From NCBI GenBank assembly GCA_024278435.1, contig JAJRTD010000367.1, positions 1 to 6,050 on the forward strand: DNA of 6,050 nt, in the 5' to 3' direction. This DNA is from Gammaproteobacteria bacterium (GTDB lineage: Bacteria > Pseudomonadota > Gammaproteobacteria > SZUA-229). Positions 1 to 6,050 of the stretch are shown here, one piece after another; the first letter of the stretch is position 1; the number at the start of each line of letters is the position of its first letter. The notes beneath the pieces are model-generated. The model was given only the letters and a program-made list of their open reading frames with translations, did no database searches and was not told the DNA's origin. A program made the position numbers and the translations under genes.

Positions 1-30
1 AGATCTGTGACCCGCATTGTCTGTCGCTTA

Positions 31-70
31 AGATCCTTCGACTTCACTTCGTTACGCTCAGGATGACAAA
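31..70. repeat. Dispersed intergenic repeat element (GAAG-rich, 'CTCAGGATGACA' type)
   Basis: The minus strand reads roughly TTTGTCATCCTGAGCG, then TAACGAAGTGAAGTCGAAGG, then ATCT. Three GAAG units are spaced 5-6 bases apart, and the ends form a short inverted repeat (ATCCT at 33-37, AGGAT at 60-64). From general knowledge, sequences of the form TCATCCTGAGCG...GAAGGATC recur between genes in many environmental bacterial genomes, and their function is unsettled. Only one copy is present in this window, so its repetitive nature is inferred from resemblance and not shown here. Its place between genes, upstream of an operon, fits that class. It could also be the tail of a longer element that begins before base 31. 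Confidence 0.5.
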
Positions 71-187
71 ATAGTCAAAGGGCGTATTTCATGTCGTATG
101 CAATACAAGGTACCGCTAAAAGTCATGTGCAATGCGGTTTCAAGCAAAAACAATATATAGTTAACGCGACAGCAGTGAAAAACGTTA

Positions 188-208
188 TGTAATGAACCGG
201 TAATTACA
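188..208. promoter_or_regulatory. Possible operator or small hairpin (TGTAAT-N9-ATTACA)
   Basis: Perfect 6-bp inverted arms, TGTAAT (188-193) and ATTACA (203-208), flank a 9-bp spacer that contains ACCGGT. The dyad lies 26 bases upstream of the fadE Shine-Dalgarno sequence, a position where a TetR-type repressor of fatty-acid genes could act. It does not match the FadR core or a GAAAC-N4-GTTTC PsrA-like site. A 6-bp dyad with a free spacer length is close to chance expectation in 250 bases, so this is only a candidate. Confidence 0.2.
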
Positions 209-234
209 ATAGCAGTCTATTTTATTATAAGAAT

Positions 235-240
235 AAGGAG
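235..240 (+). promoter_or_regulatory. Ribosome binding site of fadE
   Basis: AAGGAG lies 8 bases before the ATG at 249 and is the strongest Shine-Dalgarno sequence in the window. The gene opens with two ATG codons in a row. The first has the better spacing (8 rather than 11), which decides the start. Confidence 0.8.
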
Positions 241-248
241 TGTAAGAA

Positions 249-2678
249 ATGATGTGGCTCGGTCTGTTCGTTTTAATCATAGTTGTCGCTGCTTATTTTC
301 GTCTGGCGTTACCGGTATGGTCACTGCTTCTCGCTGGTGGCCTGTTGCTGTTGCACCTGTTCTCCGATATCGATCCCTCACAAAAATATCTACTGTGGAT
401 TGTTTTTGCCGCCGTTATTCTGCCGCTTAATATCAAACAGCTGCGCCGTAACCTGATAAGCAAACCGGTTTACGCGGTAATGCAAAAGCTGATGCCGACT
501 ATTTCACAGACCGAACAGGAAGCACTGGATGCCGGTGACGTGTGGTGGGAGGCGGAACTGTTCAGCGGTAAACCGGACTTCAGTGTTATTCAGAATCTGC
601 CGCCGGCAAAACTGAGCAAGGAGGAGCAGGCATTTCTCGACGGTCCGGTGGAAACATTCTGCGAGATGCTGGATGACTGGCAGATCACTCAGGTTGATTA
701 TGACCTGTCTCCGGAAGCCTGGCAGTACCTGAAAGACAACGGCTTTTTTGCACTGATCATTCCCAAGGAATACGGCGGACTGGATTATTCGGCCTACTGT
801 CATTCTCAGGTGGTGCTGAAAATCGGCAGTCGCAGCGGTTCTGCGGCCGTTACCGTGATGGTGCCGAATTCACTGGGCCCCGGCAAGCTGCTGATGACCT
901 ATGGTACCAAAGAACAGAAAGACTATTACCTTCCCCGCCTGGCAAAAGGCATCGATGTCCCCTGCTTTGGTCTTACCGGTCCCGATGCCGGCAGTGATGC
1001 CGGCGCCATGCCGGACACCGGCGTGGTGTGTTACGGCAGTTATGACGGCGAGGACAATGTGCTCGGGGTACGCCTTAATTTCGAGAAGCGTTATATCACG
1101 CTGGCACCGGTGGCTACCCTGCTGGGCATAGCTTTTAAATTATACGATCCGGAACATTTATTAAGTGACGAGGAAGACCGCGGTATTACCCTGGCGCTGA
1201 TCAAGCGTGAAACCGAGGGTATCGAAATTGGTAATCGTCACTTCCCGATGAACCAGGCATTTCTTAACGGTCCGATCCGTGGCAAGGACGTGTTTATTCC
1301 GCTGGATTCCATTATCGGCGGTGTTGATTATATCGGTCGCGGCTGGTCCATGTTGATGGAGTGCCTGGGTGACGGCCGTGCTATTTCACTGCCGGCACTG
1401 GGTACGGCGGCGGCCAAAATGGCGTCTAAATATACTGGTGCCTACGCCCGCATCCGCCAGCAGTTCCATACCCCCATCGGTTACTTCGAAGGCGTTGAGG
1501 AAATGCTGACCGAAATTGCCGGCCAGACCTATGCCATTAATGCTTCCCGGGTACTGGTATTAAACGCGCTGGACAACGGTGCGGTTCCCTCGGTGATTTC
1601 AGGCATTGTTAAACAGCAGTTAATGGAACGCATGCGCCGGGTGATTAACGACGCCATGGACGTACATGGCGGCCATGCCATCAGCATGGGGCCGCTTAAC
1701 TTTATGGGCCGTGGTTACCAGCTGATCCCGGTCGGTATTACTGTTGAAGGCGCCAATATTCTGACCCGCACCATGATGATATTCGGCCAGGGCGCCATGC
1801 GCAGCCACCCCTTCCTGCTGAAGGAAGTGGAAGCGGTGCATAACAAGGATCGTGCCAAGGGCATCAGGGACTTTGATAATGCCTTTTTTGCTCACGTTGG
1901 TTTTATTATCAGCAATATAGTCCGTACCTTCTGGTTCGGCATCAGTTTCGCCCGGCTGGAGAAGGTGCCGGGTGACAGTGATACCCGCTACTATTACCGG
2001 CAACTGGTAAAAATGAGTTCAGCGTTTGCGCTGATGGCTGACGTCTGTGTGGCGGTGCTCGGCGGTTCCTTGAAACGCCGGGAAAAACTTTCCGGCCGGC
2101 TGGCCGACGTACTGTCAAATATGTACGTAATGACCGCTGCCCTGCAGCACTATGAAGAACAGGGTCGGCAGAAGGATGATCTGGTCTTGCTGAAATGGGT
2201 TTGTGAAGACTCGCTGTTTAATATGCAGACCGCCTTGAAAGGCATTATGAAAAACCTGCCGGTGCCGGTCGTCGGAGCCGTGTGTAATTTTATTGTTTTC
2301 CCGTTAACCAAGCCGTATCACCGTCCCAGCGATAAATTAGGCCACAAGGTCGCCCGCACCATTCTGCAGCCGGGTGAAACCGTAGACCGATTGACTCATG
2401 GTATTTTTAACAGCAACGATAAAAGCGATGGCACCGGCCGTATTCTGCACGCCCTGGATCTGGTGCTTAAAACAGACACCCTGCAGCACAAGCTGCGCAC
2501 TGCTTATAAACAGGGCCAGTTGTCCAGCCGTGATCGTGATGCCTATAGCGAAGCCAGAGAGAAAAACATTATCAGTGAAGCCGAATATGATCTGCTGCTT
2601 GAAGCCGATGCAGCGATTCGCAATGCGATAAAAGTTGATGAGTTTTCATTCAGTGGCTGGCAGGTTGAGACGCCGTGA
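249..2678 (+). CDS. fadE: FadE-type acyl-CoA dehydrogenase, membrane-anchored
   Basis: This enzyme catalyses the first step of beta-oxidation, the FAD-dependent oxidation of acyl-CoA to trans-2-enoyl-CoA, passing electrons to electron-transfer flavoprotein. At 809 residues it is close to E. coli FadE (about 814) and about twice the length of a classical acyl-CoA dehydrogenase. Hydrophobic segments at residues ~3-17, ~19-38 and ~47-60 should anchor it in the inner membrane. The dehydrogenase core follows: DAGDVWWEAELFSGKPDF (from ~93), the FAD/substrate loop GLTGPDAGSDAG at 241-252, KRYITLAP, RHFPMN and RGKDVF. The segment ITVEGANILTR places Glu500 where the catalytic base of the MCAD-type YEG motif lies. 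The C-terminal ~300 residues, with VLGGSLKRREKLSGRLAD and PSDKLGHKVA, match the FadE-specific C-terminal domain (DUF1974). The start is ATG 249 behind a strong Shine-Dalgarno sequence, and E. coli FadE also begins Met-Met. It is first in the operon, with 66 bases before the thiolase gene. The identification is firm; chain-length preference cannot be read from sequence. Confidence 0.96.
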   Translation: MMWLGLFVLIIVVAAYFRLALPVWSLLLAGGLLLLHLFSDIDPSQKYLLWIVFAAVILPLNIKQLRRNLISKPVYAVMQKLMPTISQTEQEALDAGDVWWEAELFSGKPDFSVIQNLPPAKLSKEEQAFLDGPVETFCEMLDDWQITQVDYDLSPEAWQYLKDNGFFALIIPKEYGGLDYSAYCHSQVVLKIGSRSGSAAVTVMVPNSLGPGKLLMTYGTKEQKDYYLPRLAKGIDVPCFGLTGPDAGSDAGAMPDTGVVCYGSYDGEDNVLGVRLNFEKRYITLAPVATLLGIAFKLYDPEHLLSDEEDRGITLALIKRETEGIEIGNRHFPMNQAFLNGPIRGKDVFIPLDSIIGGVDYIGRGWSMLMECLGDGRAISLPALGTAAAKMASKYTGAYARIRQQFHTPIGYFEGVEEMLTEIAGQTYAINASRVLVLNALDNGAVPSVISGIVKQQLMERMRRVINDAMDVHGGHAISMGPLNFMGRGYQLIPVGITVEGANILTRTMMIFGQGAMRSHPFLLKEVEAVHNKDRAKGIRDFDNAFFAHVGFIISNIVRTFWFGISFARLEKVPGDSDTRYYYRQLVKMSSAFALMADVCVAVLGGSLKRREKLSGRLADVLSNMYVMTAALQHYEEQGRQKDDLVLLKWVCEDSLFNMQTALKGIMKNLPVPVVGAVCNFIVFPLTKPYHRPSDKLGHKVARTILQPGETVDRLTHGIFNSNDKSDGTGRILHALDLVLKTDTLQHKLRTAYKQGQLSSRDRDAYSEAREKNIISEAEYDLLLEADAAIRNAIKVDEFSFSGWQVETP

Positions 2679-2744
2679 GCTGGTTGGAAAATACAGCATC
2701 AGCCCTTTTGTCAGAATAAAAAGAAGCAATAAACGAGAAAAGTT
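2679..2744 (+). other. Short intergenic gap between fadE and the thiolase gene
   Basis: This is 66 AT-rich bases with no hairpin followed by a T-run, so nothing suggests a terminator, and the two genes are likely co-transcribed. The thiolase has only a modest Shine-Dalgarno sequence here (GAG at 2735-2737, 7 bases before the ATG). An in-frame TAA at 2730-2732 rules out an upstream start for the thiolase. Confidence 0.7.
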
Positions 2745-4067
2745 ATGGATAAGGAATGTGATCGTAAAGTTTATATTGTTGATGGCAGTCGCACGCCGCA
2801 GTTAAAATCGCGCGGCAAGGTCGGGCCGTTTACCGCCGGTGACCTGGCCGTTGCCGCGGCAAGACCGCTGTTACTGCGCAACAATTTTCCGCTTGATGCG
2901 CTGGATGAGGTGATACTCGGTTGCATGATGCCGGGCGAACGTGAAGCCAATGTCGGTCGCGTGGTTTCCCTGCGTCTGGGTATTCCGCAGTCGGTTCCCG
3001 CCTGGACGGTACAGCGCAATTGTGCCTCCGGCATGCAGTCGGTTGACTCCGCCTATCGCAATATCCGCAACGGTGATGCCAACCTGATCCTGGCCGGCGG
3101 CACCGAATCCATGAGTCATGCGCCGGTGATGTTTAACCATATCATGGTGAACTGGCTGGGAGATTTTATGCGCGCCCGCACGCTGCTGCAGAAACTGCAG
3201 GCCATTGCGAAGTTACGCGGCAGGCATTTCAAGCCGGTCATTGCCCTGCTGCTGGGCCTGACCGATGATACCGTGGGTTTGAACATGGGTGAAACCGCGG
3301 AGATCATTGCCAATAAATTCAATATCAGCCGCCGTGAGATGGATGAATATGCCATGGCCAGTCATCACCGGCTGGCAGCGGCGGCCAAGGCCGGCTACCT
3401 CGAAGAGATCGAGGTACTGTATGACGGCAAGGGCAAGTATTACGACCACGATGACGGGGTGCGCCCGGATTCCACCCTGGAAAGCCTGGGTAAACTGAGG
3501 CCGGCCTTCGACCGCAAGTACGGCAAGGTCACAGCCGGTAACAGTGCACAGATCACCGATGGTGCTTCATGGCTGCTGCTGGCCAGTGAAGACGCGGTCA
3601 ACGAATACAATCTGCCGGTGCTGGCATCGATTGTCGATACCCAGTGGGCCGGGCTGGATCCGGCCGTGATGGGCATGGGGCCGGTGCATGCCATGACCCC
3701 GATTATGCAGCGCCACCAGCTGTCGATAGACGATATCGACTACTGGGAGATTAATGAGGCCTTTGCCACTCAGGTACTGGGCTGCATCAAGGCCTGGCAG
3801 CAGGATGACTACTGCCGGGAAAACCTGAACCTGGACAAGGCTATGGGTGAGATCCCCCATGACAAACTGAATATCGACGGCGGCGGTGTCAGTCTCGGCC
3901 ACCCGGTCTGGGCCAGCGGTGCCCGTATTATTCTTCACCTGTTCAAGGTCTTGCAGCGCAACAATGCCAGCCAGGGCATGGCCAGCCTGTGTATCGGTGG
4001 CGGCCAGGGTGGCGCGGTGTTTATTAAAAACGAGTCGCCGGCAATCAACGACAGCGAGGCAGCGTAA
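2745..4067 (+). CDS. fadI: Acetyl-CoA acyltransferase (3-ketoacyl-CoA thiolase), FadI-like beta subunit
   Basis: This enzyme catalyses the last step of beta-oxidation, thiolytic cleavage of 3-ketoacyl-CoA by CoA into acetyl-CoA and a shortened acyl-CoA. Its 440 residues are near E. coli FadI (436) and longer than FadA (~387). The nucleophile is Cys93 in VQRNCASGMQS. The other active-site motifs are NEAFA at 337-341, His386 in LGHP and Cys416 in LCIGGGQGG. The N-terminus VYIVDGSRTPQLKSRGKVGP is the usual first thiolase strand. Residues ~128-181, rich in Leu, Lys and Arg, form an enlarged loop domain before MGETAE. That loop, and PAFDRKYGKVTAGNSAQITDGA, resemble FadI and the mitochondrial trifunctional beta subunit more than FadA. 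One oddity is Trp389 in GHPVWASGAR, where most thiolases have Gly and FadI has Ala. The start is the only in-frame ATG after a stop at 2730. The stop overlaps the next gene's start by one base, which implies translational coupling with its alpha-subunit partner. I am sure of thiolase; the FadI assignment is strong inference, and a closely related acetyl-CoA acetyltransferase label is possible. Confidence 0.9.
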   Translation: MDKECDRKVYIVDGSRTPQLKSRGKVGPFTAGDLAVAAARPLLLRNNFPLDALDEVILGCMMPGEREANVGRVVSLRLGIPQSVPAWTVQRNCASGMQSVDSAYRNIRNGDANLILAGGTESMSHAPVMFNHIMVNWLGDFMRARTLLQKLQAIAKLRGRHFKPVIALLLGLTDDTVGLNMGETAEIIANKFNISRREMDEYAMASHHRLAAAAKAGYLEEIEVLYDGKGKYYDHDDGVRPDSTLESLGKLRPAFDRKYGKVTAGNSAQITDGASWLLLASEDAVNEYNLPVLASIVDTQWAGLDPAVMGMGPVHAMTPIMQRHQLSIDDIDYWEINEAFATQVLGCIKAWQQDDYCRENLNLDKAMGEIPHDKLNIDGGGVSLGHPVWASGARIILHLFKVLQRNNASQGMASLCIGGGQGGAVFIKNESPAINDSEAA

Positions 4068-4069
4068 TG
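4056..4069 (+). promoter_or_regulatory. Coupled stop/start and Shine-Dalgarno of the alpha-subunit gene
   Basis: GAGG at 4056-4059 lies inside the thiolase reading frame, 7 bases before an ATG at 4067-4069 that shares its A with the thiolase TAA (TAATG). This arrangement normally couples translation of the two partners and supports a stoichiometric alpha/beta complex. Confidence 0.75.
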
Positions 4070-6050
4070 AGCGATACTAACTCTCCCGCTGGCGAATACC
4101 GTCACTGGAAAATAGAGCAGGACGAAAACAATATTGCCTGGCTGCATTTTGATATGCAGGGCACACGCGCCAACCTGCTGTCACAGGATGCCATCCGCGA
4201 ACTGAATACCATCCTGCAGTCATTTGAAAACAACCTGCCGCAGGCGGTGGTGCTTGTTTCCGATAAAAAAGACAGTTTTATTTTTGGCGCCGATATCAAA
4301 GAATTTACCGAGCTGGAAAACAAACAGCAGGCGCAGGAGTTCCTGCAGCATGGCCATGACCTGATGAACCGCATGGAAGCGCTGCCCTGCCCAACGGTCA
4401 GCATGATTCATGGTGTCTGCATGGGCGGTGGCACCGAGTTATCACTGGCCTGTAATTACATCATCGCCTCTGACGATAAAAAGACCAAAATCGCCCTGCC
4501 GGAAATAAAACTGGGCATCCATCCCGGTTATGGCGGTACGGTGCGCTCAATCGAGCGTTGCGGACCGCTGGCGGCGATGAATATCATGCTTACCGGCCGC
4601 GCCCTGAACGCCAGAGCGGCCCGTAAAATCCGCCTGATCGATGAAATGGTGCCGTTGCGCCAGCTGAAGACCGCCGCCGAGCATTACGCCCTGAATGCAC
4701 CGCAACGAAAACCCCTGCCATTATTAACACGCCTGGCCAACAGCGCCGTTCTGCGCCCGCTGATTGCCCGACAAATGCGCAAGCAGGTGGGGCAGAAAGC
4801 CAGGGAGGAGCATTACCCTGCACCCTACTCGCTGATTGACCTGTGGCAACAGTACGCCTTTGACCGCGAACTGATGCTGCGCCAGGAGGCCATGACCGTT
4901 GCCGAGCTGGCAACCACGCCGACCGCCAGGAACCTGGTGCGAGTCTTCTTTTTGCAGGACACCCTGAAAAGCCAGGGTAAACAGACCGACTTCCCGGTTG
5001 AACACGTGCATGTCATTGGTGGCGGCATTATGGGCGGTGATATCGCCAGCTGGTGTGCCATCCAGGGCTATTCAGTGACCGTACAGGACCAGTCCCCGGA
5101 ACGACTGGCACAAACCATTAAACGTGCACAGTATTCCTTTAAAAAGAAATTCAAGCGCGACCGGCGCGCCATCCGTGATGCCAATGACCGGCTGATGGGC
5201 GACCATCGCGGTACCGGCATTCACCGTGCGGACGTTGTGATCGAAGCCATCTTTGAAGACAAAGACGTGAAACGGGCGCTGTATGAATCCATCGAGCCGA
5301 AAATGAAAGACGGTGCCCTGCTGGCCACCAATACCTCGAGTATCAAGCTGGAGGACCTGAGTTCCTGCCTGAAGCACCCGGAACGCCTGGTCGGCCTGCA
5401 TTTTTTCAACCCGGTCGCCCTGATGCCGCTGGTCGAGATCATTCACGGTAGTGAAACCTCGGAAAAAGTGGTACAGCAGGCACTGGCCTTCGGTAAGAAC
5501 ATCGGCAAGCTGCCGCTGGCGGTCAAGAGTTCCCCGGGTTTCCTGGTTAACCGCATCCTCATGCCCTATATCCTGGAAGCAGTCACCATGGTTGACGAAG
5601 GCATCCCGCCGGAAGTGATCGACAAGGCGGCAACCGACTACGGCATGCCCATGGGGCCGATTGAACTGGCCGATACCGTGGGACTGGATATCTGTAAGTC
5701 GGTGGCCAATATTCTATCCGAAGCACTGGATATGCCGCTGCCTTCCAACCTGGAAAATATCCCTGAAAACAAACTGGGCAAGAAAACCGGTGAGGGTTTT
5801 TATAAATATAAAAACAATAAACCGATCAAGGACAAGAAAGCCAGTTATGACAATCCGCAGGAAGTACAGGACCGGCTGGTATTGCGGTTGGTGAATGAGG
5901 CCACCGCCTGCCTGCGTGAAGGCATTGTTGATGACAAGGAACTGATTGATGCCGGGGTTATCTTCGGGACCGGTTTTGCACCTTTCAGGGGTGGTCCGCT
6001 GGAATATATCCGCAGTACCGGCGTTGACTTGTTAACGCAGAAAATGGATG
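4067..6050 (+). CDS. fadJ: Fatty-acid oxidation complex alpha subunit, FadJ-like (enoyl-CoA hydratase / 3-hydroxyacyl-CoA dehydrogenase), partial at 3' end
   Basis: This bifunctional enzyme hydrates trans-2-enoyl-CoA and oxidises the resulting 3-hydroxyacyl-CoA with NAD+. The frame stays open to the window edge, giving 661 codons. FadJ and FadB have about 715-730 residues, so only the last few dozen are probably missing. The hydratase domain (~12-190) has the oxyanion-hole segment FGADI (73-77), catalytic Glu124 in MGGGTE, and Glu146 in ALPEIKLGIHPGYGG. After a helical linker, the Rossmann NAD site is GGGIMG at 318-323, with Asp341 ending the second strand. The dehydrogenase residues match the human/E. 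coli set: Ser424 (NTSS), His445 (HFFNP), Glu457 (PLVEII) and Asn495 (PGFLVNR). Both C-terminal dehydrogenase domains are present: GEGFYKY at 575-581, then NEA at 610 and FGTGFAPFRGG at 633-643. The thiolase-first order and the partner's FadI-like loop favour FadJ over FadB. All visible catalytic residues are intact, so it should be functional. No regulatory signal other than coupling to the thiolase gene is visible. Confidence 0.92.
   Translation, partial: MSDTNSPAGEYRHWKIEQDENNIAWLHFDMQGTRANLLSQDAIRELNTILQSFENNLPQAVVLVSDKKDSFIFGADIKEFTELENKQQAQEFLQHGHDLMNRMEALPCPTVSMIHGVCMGGGTELSLACNYIIASDDKKTKIALPEIKLGIHPGYGGTVRSIERCGPLAAMNIMLTGRALNARAARKIRLIDEMVPLRQLKTAAEHYALNAPQRKPLPLLTRLANSAVLRPLIARQMRKQVGQKAREEHYPAPYSLIDLWQQYAFDRELMLRQEAMTVAELATTPTARNLVRVFFLQDTLKSQGKQTDFPVEHVHVIGGGIMGGDIASWCAIQGYSVTVQDQSPERLAQTIKRAQYSFKKKFKRDRRAIRDANDRLMGDHRGTGIHRADVVIEAIFEDKDVKRALYESIEPKMKDGALLATNTSSIKLEDLSSCLKHPERLVGLHFFNPVALMPLVEIIHGSETSEKVVQQALAFGKNIGKLPLAVKSSPGFLVNRILMPYILEAVTMVDEGIPPEVIDKAATDYGMPMGPIELADTVGLDICKSVANILSEALDMPLPSNLENIPENKLGKKTGEGFYKYKNNKPIKDKKASYDNPQEVQDRLVLRLVNEATACLREGIVDDKELIDAGVIFGTGFAPFRGGPLEYIRSTGVDLLTQKMD

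Larger units (their letters stand above)
1..248. other. Non-coding leader region upstream of fadE
   Basis: No credible gene is found here. All forward frames meet stops early, and the minus-strand frames opening at the CAT triplets near 90 and 124 close after 5 and 22 codons. The first ~70 bases hold a repeat-like element. The rest is clearly AT-richer than the genes that follow and presumably carries the operon promoter. An AT-rich run at 150-161 contains TATATA and TATAGT hexamers that resemble a -10 box, but no acceptable -35 hexamer lies 16-18 bases upstream, so I do not call a promoter. A second AT-rich run (218-231) is too close to the ribosome binding site to be a -10 box. No match to the E. 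coli FadR operator pattern (TGGT-N3-ACCA core) was seen. Confidence 0.7.

Noticed and set aside
89..133. Partial direct repeats TCATGT and TGCAAT in the leader
   Set aside because: The two 6-base matches have different offsets (34 and 29 bases), so they do not form a coherent repeat unit.
154..161. TATATAGT as a -10 promoter box for the operon
   Set aside because: No -35 hexamer with reasonable similarity to TTGACA lies at 16-18 bases upstream. AT-rich leaders produce such hexamers by chance.
978..980. Gly244 where the classical acyl-CoA dehydrogenase signature has Glu (LTE..GSD), considered as a defect
   Set aside because: E. coli FadE also lacks the Glu here (it has Ser), so the departure belongs to the FadE family and is not damage.
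1620..2003. Minus-strand open frame of 127 codons opposite fadE
   Set aside because: It is complementary to the most conserved part of the fadE core (the TVEGANILTR region), so its openness follows from fadE codon use. No start signal or family match is apparent.
2675..2719. A 14-codon GTG-initiated frame overlapping the fadE stop (GTGA) and ending in the intergenic gap
   Set aside because: It is too short, has no clear Shine-Dalgarno sequence and shows no recognisable peptide features. The overlap is easily explained by chance.
4590..4913. Minus-strand open frame of 107 codons opposite the alpha-subunit gene
   Set aside because: Its product is Arg/Ala/Gly-rich low-complexity sequence, as expected of an antisense shadow. 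It lies wholly within conserved hydratase and linker coding sequence, and I recognise no protein family in it.

Overview
The window reads as a gammaproteobacterial chromosome segment carrying a fatty-acid beta-oxidation operon on the + strand. The taxonomic call rests on the first gene, a long FadE-type acyl-CoA dehydrogenase with an N-terminal membrane anchor, and on the FadI/FadJ-like pair that follows it. No genus can be named from the sequence alone.

Layout. Bases 1-248 are non-coding: a 40-bp GAAG-rich element of a dispersed intergenic repeat type (31-70), an AT-rich leader, a small dyad (188-208) and a good Shine-Dalgarno sequence (235-240). Three genes follow, all on the + strand. fadE (249-2678) encodes acyl-CoA dehydrogenase. 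After a 66-bp gap comes a FadI-like 3-ketoacyl-CoA thiolase (2745-4067). The third gene (4067 to beyond the window end) encodes a FadJ/FadB-like alpha subunit with enoyl-CoA hydratase and 3-hydroxyacyl-CoA dehydrogenase domains, and its start codon shares one base with the thiolase stop. It is cut off by the window edge, probably within a few dozen codons of its C-terminus. No terminator is visible between the genes.

How the genes work together. FadE makes trans-2-enoyl-CoA. The alpha subunit hydrates it and then oxidises it to 3-ketoacyl-CoA. The thiolase releases acetyl-CoA and a chain shortened by two carbons. The three genes therefore cover one complete turn of the beta-oxidation spiral for an already activated acyl-CoA. 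Acyl-CoA synthetase, electron-transfer flavoprotein and a regulator are not in the window. The thiolase-then-alpha order is that of E. coli fadIJ rather than fadBA, but here fadE sits directly upstream, whereas in E. coli it is a separate locus.

Novelty. I do not see a new kind of system. The points most worth checking are a Trp in the thiolase Gly-His-Pro active-site loop, the intergenic repeat, the possible operator upstream of fadE, and the physical grouping of a membrane-anchored dehydrogenase with a FadIJ-type complex.
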